A DNA stretch of 13,548 nt, taken from JBHIEE01 sp046760445. Lineage in GTDB: Bacteria; Acidobacteriota; Aminicenantia; JdFR-78. The translations under genes were made by a program, and so were the position numbers. Within the stretch, counting starts at the first letter, position 1. Each line of letters opens with the position of its first letter. Below, piece by piece: positions 1 through 7,557 of this stretch. The stretch spans positions 1-13,548 of the forward strand of contig JBHIEE010000081.1 of the NCBI GenBank assembly GCA_046760445.1. Reading direction: 5' to 3'. The notes beneath the pieces are model-generated. The model was given only the letters and a program-made list of their open reading frames with translations. It did not search any database and was not told the DNA's origin.

Positions 1-28
1 TATTCCTATTTGGATCATTTTTCAATTA

Positions 29-54
29 AATAAATTTGAAATGTGAAGTTTGAT
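29..54 (+). repeat. GAAATGTGAAG repeat, copy 1
   Basis: This is the plus-strand word AATAAATTTGAAATGTGAAG followed by TTTGATT, upstream of the prolyl oligopeptidase promoter. It is the partner of the copy at 7425-7450, in the same orientation. Both copies are outside genes, which fits a dispersed intergenic repeat rather than shared coding sequence. Confidence 0.4.
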
Positions 55-97
55 TCCTCTCTTTCTTAAAATTTGATCTTAACCCATGGTTGAAAAA

Positions 98-126
98 TTG
101 ACATCTTATTTTTCTAATGTTATTTT
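98..126 (+). promoter_or_regulatory. sigma70-type promoter for the prolyl oligopeptidase gene
   Basis: A consensus -35 box TTGACA (98-103) is followed by exactly 17 bp and a -10 box TATTTT (121-126, 4 of 6 consensus bases). Transcription would start near 133, giving a short leader of about 25 nt. That leader contains the ribosome binding site AAGGAG (144-149) before the start codon at 157. Promoter use is inferred from spacing and sequence only. Confidence 0.6.
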
Positions 127-156
127 AGGAAAAAATGAATTTGAAGGAGTGAAAGA

Positions 157-2319
157 ATGAAAAATTTGGACTGGATATCTCGGACTGGTTTTTGTTTTGC
201 TTTATTTTTATTGGGAATTGTTTTTCTTTTGTCCTCTCGCCAGGCAATAGGGAAAAATTCTTCCAGCAAAAAAGAAAAATTGTCTCCACCTGAAACTCAC
301 CGAGTAGATGTGGTTGAGGTAATTCATGGTCAGAAAGTAGCTGACCCTTATCGGTGGCTGGAGGAGATTGAAAATGAGGAAGTTCAAGCTTGGATTAAGA
401 AACAGAATGACTATAGTCGTTCGATTCTCGATAAAATTGAAGGGCGGGATAAAATTACTAAACGGTTAAGAGAACTTCTCTCTGTGGGCTCAATCAGCAC
501 TCCGATTGTTCGGAACAATAGGTATTTTTATCAACGGCGGGAAGGATTGCAAAATCAACCAGTTCTTTATGTCCGTGATGGCCTCAAAGGCAAGAGCCGT
601 GCTTTGATTGATCCCAATGCTTTAAGCAAGGAAGGATTAACCAGTCTTGACTGGTGGTATCCGTCTCAGGATGGTAAGCTTTTGGCTTATGGTCTTTCTC
701 AACATGGCGATGAATGGAGCACATTGTATATTCTTAATGTGGATACTGGTGAAAAATTAAAAGAGGGGATACCTCGGACCCGGTACTGTAGTCTTGCCTG
801 GCTGCCGGATAACAGTGGGTTTTATTACACTCGCTATCCAAAACCAGGCACTGTTCCGCCTGGAGAAGAAAATTACAACCGTCACCTCTATTTTCATAAA
901 CTTGGCAAAGATTACCATGAGGATATTAAGATTTTTGGCGAAGGAAGAGACCCGCGAGATTTGATTATAGTCAGTCTTTCTCCTGATGGTCGATATATGC
1001 TTCTTATTATTTATAAATTCGCTACTTCAGAGATATTCTTCTGTGATTTAAAAGAAGCCCCTGGAAAATATATTCCGGTTATTACTGGAGTGGATGCTCT
1101 TTCTTTAGGAACAATTTATAAAAATTCTCTTTTTATTCTGACTAATCTCAACGCTCCTAACTATACTCTTTACTCTACCTCGGTTAACCAGCCTGAGAAG
1201 GAAAACTGGAAACAGATTATTCCCGAAGGAGAAGGGGTATTACAGGATTTTAATATTATTGGAGATAAAATATTTGTTAATGAATTGCGGAATGCCACTA
1301 CTTTTTTAAAAATCTATTCCTTAACTGGTCAGCTTCTTAGTTCGATTGAGTTGCCTACCTTAGGGTCAGCTTCTACTCCTTCTGGTGAATGGAATGGTCA
1401 GGAAGCGTTCTTTTTCTTTCAATCCTTTTTCTATCCCCCGACAGCTTACCGTTATGACCTTAAAACCGAGAAGCTCTCTATTTTTGATCAGATAAAGATT
1501 AATGTTGATTCCTCTAATTATGAATCTAAACAGGTATACTATACTTCAAAAGATGGGACAAAAATATCAATGTTTATTGTCCATCGAAAGGGTTTGAAAC
1601 TTAATGGTTCAAATCCAACACTGCTCACTGGTTATGGTGGGTTCAACATCAGTTTGACTCCTATGTTTCAAGGGCCTTATTTCTTTTGGCTGGAACATGG
1701 CGGGGTTTTAGCTATACCCAACCTGCGAGGCGGGGGAGAATATGGTGAGAAATGGCACAAAGCAGGAATGTTAGGGAATAAACAAAATGTTTTTGATGAT
1801 TTCGTCGCAGCAGCAGAGTGGCTGATCAATAAAAAGTATACTAACCCTCGTAGATTAGCTATTGCTGGAGGAAGCAATGGGGGCCTGCTGATGGGAGCCG
1901 TTCTAACACAGCGCCCCGATCTTTTTGCAGCTGTGTACTGTGCTGTACCCCTATTGGATATGATTCGGTATCATCACTTCTCAATCGCTAAACTTTGGAT
2001 TCCAGAATATGGCTCATCAGAAGATCCTGAACAGTTCAAATGGCTGTATGCTTACTCACCCTATCATCATGTGAAAAAAGGAACAAAATATCCGGCAGTA
2101 CTTTTTACCACGGCTGAATCAGACAGCCGGGTTGATCCAATGCATGCTATGAAGATGGCAGCTTATGTTCAATATGCTAATGCATCTGATAATCCGATTT
2201 TGCTCTGGGTGGAACCAAAAGCAGGACATGGAGTCGGGAAACCAGTTGAGAAAATAGTTGCTCAAATAGCTGATATTTACAGCTTCTTCTGTTGGAGATT
2301 GGGCGTTTCAATCAAATAA
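157..2319 (+). CDS. Exported prolyl oligopeptidase (peptidase family S9A)
   Basis: This serine peptidase would cut short peptides after proline. The 720-residue length matches family S9A plus a leader. Residues 1-35 have a short charged start and a hydrophobic run (about 12-27), which I read as a signal peptide or anchor, so the enzyme probably acts in the periplasm or outside. The typical N-terminal S9A motif ADPYRWLEE lies near residue 62, a beta-propeller region follows (roughly 100-450), and then the alpha/beta-hydrolase domain. The triad is visible: Ser573 in GGSNGG, Asp656 in DSRVD (with Arg658 matching the known substrate-binding arginine two residues after the Asp), and His691 in AGHG. 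The start is supported by AAGGAG 7 nt upstream. The gene stands alone, with 221 bp to the next gene. No catalytic residue is missing. The family call is firm; the cell location is inferred. Confidence 0.95.
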   Translation: MKNLDWISRTGFCFALFLLGIVFLLSSRQAIGKNSSSKKEKLSPPETHRVDVVEVIHGQKVADPYRWLEEIENEEVQAWIKKQNDYSRSILDKIEGRDKITKRLRELLSVGSISTPIVRNNRYFYQRREGLQNQPVLYVRDGLKGKSRALIDPNALSKEGLTSLDWWYPSQDGKLLAYGLSQHGDEWSTLYILNVDTGEKLKEGIPRTRYCSLAWLPDNSGFYYTRYPKPGTVPPGEENYNRHLYFHKLGKDYHEDIKIFGEGRDPRDLIIVSLSPDGRYMLLIIYKFATSEIFFCDLKEAPGKYIPVITGVDALSLGTIYKNSLFILTNLNAPNYTLYSTSVNQPEKENWKQIIPEGEGVLQDFNIIGDKIFVNELRNATTFLKIYSLTGQLLSSIELPTLGSASTPSGEWNGQEAFFFFQSFFYPPTAYRYDLKTEKLSIFDQIKINVDSSNYESKQVYYTSKDGTKISMFIVHRKGLKLNGSNPTLLTGYGGFNISLTPMFQGPYFFWLEHGGVLAIPNLRGGGEYGEKWHKAGMLGNKQNVFDDFVAAAEWLINKKYTNPRRLAIAGGSNGGLLMGAVLTQRPDLFAAVYCAVPLLDMIRYHHFSIAKLWIPEYGSSEDPEQFKWLYAYSPYHHVKKGTKYPAVLFTTAESDSRVDPMHAMKMAAYVQYANASDNPILLWVEPKAGHGVGKPVEKIVAQIADIYSFFCWRLGVSIK

Positions 2320-2540
2320 TTTTATTTTACCGATAAGCTTTATAAATTTTTCTTCTTAACCCGAGATATCCTCCGATGCTTCATTCCAGAAGAGTGATAT
2401 AACAGTAATCTTTTCTTGGCCTGGCTGATAGTTTAAAGTTTATGAAATTTTCAAATTAAAAACCAAATAATTTTTATCTAAAATAAGACTGTATATAGGA
2501 AAGTAAAAATTTTATAATATTTCTTGAAAGGAGATTAGTT
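2320..2540. other. Intergenic region between peptidase and phosphoesterase operon
   Basis: This 221-bp spacer has no convincing gene and no GC-rich terminator. An ATAAGCTTTAT near-palindrome near 2334 is too weak to call a terminator. A TATAAT hexamer at 2513-2518 sits just before the AAAGGAG ribosome binding site (about 2527-2533) of the next gene. It lacks a recognisable -35 box 17 bp upstream and would leave almost no leader, so I do not call it as a promoter. The operon promoter probably lies in this spacer. Confidence 0.4.
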
Positions 2541-3653
2541 ATGGGCAAAACGAAATTTAAGGCTCTTTCCAGGGTTTTTGATCGGTTAGAACCAATTTCT
2601 CTTAATCCAGAAAAAGAAAAATATGTAATCTTCAGCGATCAGCATATTGGAATGGAGGAATTTGACAAGAATAAGGAGTTATATCTCAAAACATTAGATT
2701 ATTATTACCATGAAGGATTCAAATTGATAGTTGTCGGAGATTACGAAGAGCTGCATAGATTTGGAATTAAGGAGTTAAAAGATAAATATAAGAACGATGT
2801 ATATGCCAAAGAAGGTGAATTTCTTCAAGAAGGACGCTATTTCCGAATCTTTGGTAATCATGATATTGATTGGAAAAATCCAAAAAGAGTGGAAAAGTAT
2901 CTCCACGATATTTTACCAAATCTTAGAATAGTAGAAGGAATAAAGTTCAAATGGAATGGGAATTTTATATTTTTGACTCATGGACATCAAGGTGATTTTG
3001 TTAATGATAAATTGGGAAAATTAGGAAGAGTGATTCTCCGTTGGATAGCTCGCCCCCTTGGTTTTCCCAGTTTTACTAGCCCAGCTAAAAATTACAGAAG
3101 AAGGAGAAAGGATGAGACTGAATACTATAAATGGGCTAAAAATAAAAAGGTGCTTTTTATCGCTGGCCACACTCATCGGCCAATGTTTGAATCATTGACC
3201 AAGATGGATCGTATTCGGATAGATGTTGAAAATCTGGTTAGACAATATATTGAAACAGAAAACCCAAGTGAGAAGGAAAAACTTCAAGCTGAAATAATAG
3301 CTAAAAAAAAGGAATTTTATGAAACTCGAGAAAAAGAAGGAGAGGAAGAGAAATGGCTGAGATTGGGGCAGGCTGATTTGCTTATCCCTTGTTACTTCAA
3401 CGACGGCAGCTGTCTTCACAAAAACGGTATCACCTGTGTCGAACTTTGCGAAGGTAAAATAAGATTGGTTTTCCTTTATGACAAAAGAAAGAAAGCGAAC
3501 ATTAATAAGCATCAAAGGGCTCCTACTTTTGAATTAATTACAGGAGATACTACTGTAGCCAACCCGCCTCCCGGACGGGCAGGTTATATGCGTCAGATTC
3601 TGGAGGAAGAAAAATTAGAATATATTTTTGCTCGAATTCGACTTTTGAGTTAA
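2541..3653 (+). CDS. Calcineurin-like metallophosphoesterase, first gene of operon
   Basis: This is a two-metal phosphoester hydrolase of 370 residues. All motifs of the calcineurin-like fold appear in order: SDQH (Asp33, His35), VGDYEE (Asp67), GNHD (Asn106, His107, Asp108), THGH (His147/His149) and GHTH (His210/His212). After the core comes a basic stretch (about 183-190), a strongly charged, probably coiled-coil segment (about 235-275), and a beta-rich C-terminus containing CYFNDGSCLHKNG. That tail is longer than in minimal family members. There is no signal peptide, so it is probably cytoplasmic. AAAGGAG lies 7 nt before the ATG. The next gene starts 30 nt after the stop. The substrate cannot be read from the sequence: UDP-diacylglucosamine-type, nucleotide and sugar phosphates are all possible. 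The fold is certain; the role is unknown. Confidence 0.88.
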   Translation: MGKTKFKALSRVFDRLEPISLNPEKEKYVIFSDQHIGMEEFDKNKELYLKTLDYYYHEGFKLIVVGDYEELHRFGIKELKDKYKNDVYAKEGEFLQEGRYFRIFGNHDIDWKNPKRVEKYLHDILPNLRIVEGIKFKWNGNFIFLTHGHQGDFVNDKLGKLGRVILRWIARPLGFPSFTSPAKNYRRRRKDETEYYKWAKNKKVLFIAGHTHRPMFESLTKMDRIRIDVENLVRQYIETENPSEKEKLQAEIIAKKKEFYETREKEGEEEKWLRLGQADLLIPCYFNDGSCLHKNGITCVELCEGKIRLVFLYDKRKKANINKHQRAPTFELITGDTTVANPPPGRAGYMRQILEEEKLEYIFARIRLLS

Positions 3654-3683
3654 AATGATGGGGAAAATCAAAGGAGTTGAAAA

Positions 3684-4589
3684 ATGAGAATTGCTCATAT
3701 TTCAGACATTCATATTCACAAGAGAAAAGGTTTAAGTCGATATAATATATTTTATGCTTTGTTCAAAGCATTTAATACTCGAATTGATTTAAATTTATTA
3801 GATGTTCTTATTTCTGATTTGAAAACTCTTAAAGGAAAAAACGAATTGAATCATGTTGTTATCACTGGAGATATCACTAATACCAATCATAGTGAAGAAT
3901 TTGAGGTATTCATTGAAAAATTCAAGCAACTGGATGATACAGACTGGTATGAAAGTAAGTTTTTAAGTGTAGTTCCTGGAAATCATGACCGCGCTCATGC
4001 TGGAAATTTCTCAAAAAAATTTCTAAGAAGAATATATCCCAATCATTATAAAGATAAAGATCTGCATCCCATAGTGAAATCTCTTGGTAATGATATAGGC
4101 TTAATATTAGTCGATTCGACAGGGGAATTTCCTCTTTCCAGTCTTCTTCTTGGCTCCTTAGGGAAGATAGACAGGCGTCAATACAAAAGGTTAATAGAAA
4201 TACTTAAAAGAAATAAAGACAGATTTAAAATTTTAGCTTTGCATCATCATCCTCTTATTGTTCCTTATTACCGTCAAGCAGCTCAATTGGCTATTTTGAG
4301 AAAAGCGAGGAAGTATTTAACAGATTTTTATAGTTTAGGTGTTGATTTAATATTGCATGGACACAGGCATTATCCTTTTAACTGGAAACATAAACCAACT
4401 CCTTTGAGTTCTCATAAAATGACAGTAATTTGTGCTCCTTCTGTAGCCCGCTCAATTCAAGATCATACTACCATTTTCAATGCTTATAATATCTACCAGA
4501 TTGAGGACAATAAAGTGATTATAAAGCAAAGAGGATACATTGATGGCCAGTATAAATGGTTAGAGATTTTTAGGGGGAAAAATGAATGA
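3684..4589 (+). CDS. Second calcineurin-like metallophosphoesterase (CpdA/Icc-like group)
   Basis: The 301-residue protein carries the full metallophosphatase signature from its first residues: ISDIHIH (Asp8, His10), TGDITN (Asp63, Asn66), PGNHD (Asn100, His101, Asp102), LHHHP (His187 to His189) and HGHRH (His227, His229). The compact layout, with DxH at residues 8-10 and a short C-terminal strand region, resembles the CpdA/cyclic-nucleotide phosphodiesterase-type subgroup. The motifs alone do not prove cyclic nucleotide activity. It is clearly a different branch from the phosphoesterase just upstream, not a tandem duplicate. AAAGGAG at 3670-3676 supports this start. The stop overlaps the start of the amidohydrolase gene by 8 bp, so the two are probably translationally coupled. 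No signal peptide or membrane segment is seen. Confidence 0.88.
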   Translation: MRIAHISDIHIHKRKGLSRYNIFYALFKAFNTRIDLNLLDVLISDLKTLKGKNELNHVVITGDITNTNHSEEFEVFIEKFKQLDDTDWYESKFLSVVPGNHDRAHAGNFSKKFLRRIYPNHYKDKDLHPIVKSLGNDIGLILVDSTGEFPLSSLLLGSLGKIDRRQYKRLIEILKRNKDRFKILALHHHPLIVPYYRQAAQLAILRKARKYLTDFYSLGVDLILHGHRHYPFNWKHKPTPLSSHKMTVICAPSVARSIQDHTTIFNAYNIYQIEDNKVIIKQRGYIDGQYKWLEIFRGKNE

Positions 4590-5655
4590 ACAAGTAATTG
4601 ATATTCACATTCACATAGGTGGACCAGGAGGGGAGAGAGATGATGATCAGAGTGGATGTCAGTGGTCAAGGGAATTTGAGCTAACAGAAGCCTACTGGGC
4701 GATTCTCTTCACCACAGGAACCTTTCCCTGGAATTTAACTCAAAAACGTATTACTAAAAAACTGCTGAAAATTTTAAAAAAGTCAAAAATAGATAATGGT
4801 GTGTTATTAGCACTGGATAAAGTATATGATTTGGATGGTAAATCATACGGGGTAAATGATGACTCACCAATAAAGTCTCATTTAGTTGTTCCCAATAAAT
4901 ATATCGCTCGACTGAAGAGTGAGAATCCCAATAAAGTTCTTTTTGGCGCTTCAATTCATCCTTACAGGAATAAGAAAGATTTGGAGGAAGAATTCCAGTT
5001 CTGCCTCCGGAATGGTGCAGTTTTATGTAAATGGATTCCTTCAGCCCAGATGATAGATCCGAGAGAGAAAAAGTGTGAAACTCTCTATTATTTACTTAGA
5101 GAGCATAAAATTCCCCTTTTATATCATACTGGTCCTGAGCCAACAGTTCCTACTTCTTATCGAAACATCCCTGAATATAAGAATAATCCCTATGAATTTA
5201 ACAATCCTAAGTATCTTCAGTATCCCTTAGAAAAAGGTGTAACTGTGATTGCTGCTCACTGTTCTGTTCCTTATTACGGTATCTTTGATCCCGATTATAA
5301 GATGTATTTAAAAGAGTTTATTAATATATTTAAAAAGGCAAAAGAGAATGGTTGGAAATGGAATCTTTATGCTGATGTTTCAGCTCTCTGTTCTCCTTTC
5401 ATAAGCAAAGAAATTATAGAAACAATTCAAAATAATGTTCCCTCTGAAAGGCTTCTTTTCGGAAGCGATTTTCCTGTTCCAATTTCCCAACTAAGTTATA
5501 GTAAGAAAAAACCAGATTTATGGACTTTAATTAAATTACACTTTGAAAATCCTCTGAATAGAAACAAGGAGATGATAATCGATCGTATGAAATTTAAAAA
5601 AGAAATACTTACTAATGCTTATTGGCTGTTTAAAGAATTAGGGAGAATCGAATAA
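4582..5655 (+). CDS. Amidohydrolase_2-type metal-dependent TIM-barrel hydrolase
   Basis: The 357-residue protein begins with the amidohydrolase metal motif DIHIH (His9, His11). It then shows the usual barrel landmarks: ASIHPY (His126), a lysine at CKWIP (Lys150), YHTGPEP (His182), AAHCS (His226) and a catalytic-type aspartate in LFGSDFP (Asp296). Together these fit the amidohydrolase_2 family, whose members hydrolyse or decarboxylate ring and amide substrates. The substrate here is unknown. An acidic glycine-rich loop (about residues 13-25, GGPGGERDDD) follows the metal motif and is unusual. Translation starts inside the upstream gene (ATGAATGA overlap), with AGGGGG at 4572-4577 as a likely ribosome binding site. 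The tight coupling implies that the amidohydrolase and the two phosphoesterases act in one pathway. No export signal is present. Confidence 0.87.
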   Translation: MNEQVIDIHIHIGGPGGERDDDQSGCQWSREFELTEAYWAILFTTGTFPWNLTQKRITKKLLKILKKSKIDNGVLLALDKVYDLDGKSYGVNDDSPIKSHLVVPNKYIARLKSENPNKVLFGASIHPYRNKKDLEEEFQFCLRNGAVLCKWIPSAQMIDPREKKCETLYYLLREHKIPLLYHTGPEPTVPTSYRNIPEYKNNPYEFNNPKYLQYPLEKGVTVIAAHCSVPYYGIFDPDYKMYLKEFINIFKKAKENGWKWNLYADVSALCSPFISKEIIETIQNNVPSERLLFGSDFPVPISQLSYSKKKPDLWTLIKLHFENPLNRNKEMIIDRMKFKKEILTNAYWLFKELGRIE

Positions 5656-5691
5656 AGATTTTCTTTTCTCTTGAGACATAAGGAAAAAACA

Positions 5692-5761
5692 TAAATTAAG
5701 ATAAAAATACTAAATTCTAAATCCGAAATACTAAACAAATCCTAATTACCAAAATCCAAAT
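5692..5761. repeat. G-poor, AAATCCTAAA-like intergenic repeat
   Basis: Between the two convergent genes lies about 70 bp made of degenerate short units: AATACTAAA, TTCTAAATCC, AATACTAAACAAATCC, TACCAAAATCCAAA. The top strand is almost free of G. From memory, similar A/C-rich arrays occur between genes in many uncultured bacteria, with no agreed function. It codes for nothing and has no terminator shape. The call rests on visible unit similarity only. Confidence 0.55.
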
Positions 5762-5768
5762 GGCCAAC

Positions 5769-5782
5769 CCCGAGTACTCGGG
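5769..5782. repeat. Perfect 14-bp palindrome CCCGAGTACTCGGG
   Basis: This GC-rich perfect inverted repeat stands out in AT-rich sequence. It lies between the convergent ends of the amidohydrolase gene (stop 5655) and the M24 peptidase gene (stop 5829). It could form a 5-bp stem with a GTAC loop in RNA from either strand. There is no T tract on either side, so a classic intrinsic terminator is not supported. A protein-binding palindrome or part of the adjacent repeat are alternatives. Confidence 0.55.
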
Positions 5783-5828
5783 AGAAAACCTTTACCAATA
5801 TTACGTTTTCAAAGTCGAAAAAGCCCAA

Positions 5829-7082
5829 TTAGTTAAAAGGGTGTTCTAAAGAGAAACTTTGAGTGGTAAAAAGCTTAGCTCCATCCTCAGTAATATACAT
5901 TATATCTTCCAGTCTCACCCCAAATTCTCCATAAATGTAAATGCCAGGTTCATTACTAAAAGTCATTCCTGGTGAAAGTTTCAAGGGATTGCCACGGACA
6001 AGATAAGGCCATTCATGTCCGTCTAAACCGATTCCGTGTCCCAGGCGATGAGTAAAATATTTATAACCTGGACTGAATCCAGCATTTTCAATAACTTTTC
6101 GTGCAGCTTGATCCACCTCGCCTGCGAATACTCCTGGTCTGGCTGCTTTTAAAGCTGCAGCCTGAGCTTTCTTAACAATTTCCCAAACCTTTTTTTGTTT
6201 ATCAGTCGGGTTGCCAAAAACTATTGTTCGAGTAATGTCTGAGCGATAACCTTCCACTGAAGTTCCTCCATCTATGAGAATAATTGTTCCTTCCTTTAGG
6301 ACTGTCTCTTTCATTCTTCCTCCATGAGGATAAGCAGAATTTTCACCAAAAAGAACCATTGCTCCGCCAGAAAAACCCCATTTTGAGAAGATAGAGGGTA
6401 TTTTTTGTCTTAATTTTCTTGCGGTCATTCCGGGAGACAAATCTTTTAAAGCTTCACGAAAAGCATTGATGGTTATTTCATTAGCTATTCTCATCAGGTT
6501 GAGTTCTAAAGAAGATTTTATTCCTCGACACCAGTGAGTAACTGGGTCAGCAGAAACAATATTCAAAGCAGGAGCTTCTTTGGTTATTCCATTCACCACA
6601 AAAAATCTAACAGTTTCCTCAATCCCGAAATTAGAAGTAGCTATTTTTCTTTCTTTCAGAAATTGGTGAACAAGTTTGTGTGGGTTTTCATCTTCTTCCC
6701 AGGTTCTAATATCTCTTGCTTCTTTGAGTTGCTCCATTAAGCGCTTTTTTTCGAAAGAAGGGCAAATAAAAGCAGGTTCTCCTCTCTGGGGAAGAAGTAG
6801 AGCAAAAAACCTTTCACTTCGCCCCCAGTTAATATTGGTAAAGTATTTAAGACTACTCCCAGGAGAAATCAAAATGCATCCTATTTTATTTCTGGCCATT
6901 AATTCTTTTGCCAGTGAGATTCTTCTTTTTCTTTCTTCATCAGTGATAGGGATAATTTTCCCAGTAAACGGTTTTCTGAATTTTCTTTCTTTCTCTTCGC
7001 CTTCCAATATGCTTTTTCCAGAATAAGAAGAAAGTAAAGTGAACAAGCTTAGCTTTAAAAAGTTTCGACGGTGAAGAGTCAT
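5829..7082 (-). CDS. Tat-exported M24 metallopeptidase (Xaa-Pro aminopeptidase/dipeptidase-like)
   Basis: The 417-residue protein has an N-terminal creatinase-like domain followed by a pita-bread catalytic domain. All five metal ligands are present: Asp271 in IDGG, Asp282 in RSDITRT, His349 in LGHG, Glu378 in SNEPG and Glu392 in RLED, with accessory His253 and His356. Family members remove the residue before proline, or split Xaa-Pro dipeptides. The start MTLHRRNFLKLSLF is a twin-arginine signal (RRNFLK) with a short hydrophobic stretch, so the folded, metal-loaded enzyme is probably exported through Tat. That is less usual for this family. The start is fixed by a full AAGGAGG at 7090-7096, 7 nt upstream. 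The S9A peptidase at the other end of the window is a functional partner by inference, not an operon mate. Confidence 0.92.
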   Translation of the reverse strand: MTLHRRNFLKLSLFTLLSSYSGKSILEGEEKERKFRKPFTGKIIPITDEERKRRISLAKELMARNKIGCILISPGSSLKYFTNINWGRSERFFALLLPQRGEPAFICPSFEKKRLMEQLKEARDIRTWEEDENPHKLVHQFLKERKIATSNFGIEETVRFFVVNGITKEAPALNIVSADPVTHWCRGIKSSLELNLMRIANEITINAFREALKDLSPGMTARKLRQKIPSIFSKWGFSGGAMVLFGENSAYPHGGRMKETVLKEGTIILIDGGTSVEGYRSDITRTIVFGNPTDKQKKVWEIVKKAQAAALKAARPGVFAGEVDQAARKVIENAGFSPGYKYFTHRLGHGIGLDGHEWPYLVRGNPLKLSPGMTFSNEPGIYIYGEFGVRLEDIMYITEDGAKLFTTQSFSLEHPFN

Positions 7083-7105
7083 CTTATTTCCTCCTTTTTA
7101 TGAGA

Positions 7106-7133
7106 AGTGTAACTCTCATAGAATTTTTATCAA
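7106..7133 (-). promoter_or_regulatory. Possible promoter of the M24 peptidase gene
   Basis: On the minus strand, TTGATA (7133-7128) is followed by 16 bp and TACACT (7111-7106). Transcription would begin just before the AAGGAGG ribosome binding site. A small inverted repeat, TGAGA/TCTCA (7101-7105 and 7114-7118), covers the -10 box and could be an operator. Both boxes are imperfect, so this is a tentative call. Confidence 0.35.
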
Positions 7134-7304
7134 GCTACTAAAATAAAATATTATACATCTATTCTTTAAAATTTCTACCAATTGATTACTGATTTCTAAA
7201 GTTACCTATGAATGGGCAAGTTTTCTATTGGTGACTCTAAGCGGGCATTATTTTGAAATTATTTTGTCGAATTTGTAAGGTTGATTTTACTCTCGAAATG
7301 TTTG

Positions 7305-7397
7305 TTAAGTTTTTTCAATTCTTTTTTTAATGATAAAAAGCCACTCATCAATAATAAACAATGCTAAGATAGTGACTATCAAGACTACAGCTTTCAT
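7305..7397 (-). CDS. Possible single-span membrane microprotein (30 aa)
   Basis: A short frame on the minus strand starts with MKAVVLIVTILALFII, continues with DEWLFII, and ends in a basic tail KKRIEKT. The layout is one hydrophobic helix with positive residues at the end, like many small bacterial membrane peptides and type I toxins. There is no good Shine-Dalgarno sequence before the ATG, and no promoter or antisense gene was recognised. It may be chance in AT-rich DNA. I do not recognise a family. Confidence 0.25.
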   Translation of the reverse strand: MKAVVLIVTILALFIIDEWLFIIKKRIEKT

Positions 7398-7424
7398 ATG
7401 ATTTTCATTTAACTAAATTAAAGG

Positions 7425-7450
7425 AATAAATGAAATGTGAAGACCTGATC
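7425..7450 (+). repeat. GAAATGTGAAG repeat, copy 2
   Basis: AATAAAT-GAAATGTGAAG-ACCTGATC on the plus strand matches AATAAATTTGAAATGTGAAG-TTTGATT near the window start (29-54), apart from a two-base gap and a short diverged stretch. I recall similar GTGAAGACCTGA-type words beside REP-associated transposase genes in uncultured bacteria. No transposase is present here, so that link is only a suggestion. Confidence 0.45.
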
Positions 7451-7557
7451 TTCATCTGCACCCAAAATACTCCAAATTATCCAAGCTCCTTCGACTATTG
7501 ATCTCAACCGCATTATGGAAAGCAACAAGTGGCCCGCATCACTACATTCGAATTAGC

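Larger units (their letters stand above)
7083..7557. other. 475-bp gene-poor spacer between M24 and methyltransferase genes
   Basis: It contains the M24 promoter and ribosome binding site at its left end, a possible 30-residue membrane peptide gene (7305-7397, minus), and a GAAATGTGAAG repeat copy (7425-7450). The remainder (about 7451-7557) is less AT-rich and resembles neither neighbouring gene. I see no open frame worth calling there and no clear terminator for the methyltransferase, whose stop is at 7558. Confidence 0.5.

Noticed and set aside
135..152. Five-codon upstream frame before the prolyl oligopeptidase gene
   Set aside because: Its codons simply contain the ribosome binding site. 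A start this close to the predicted transcript start without its own Shine-Dalgarno is most likely chance.
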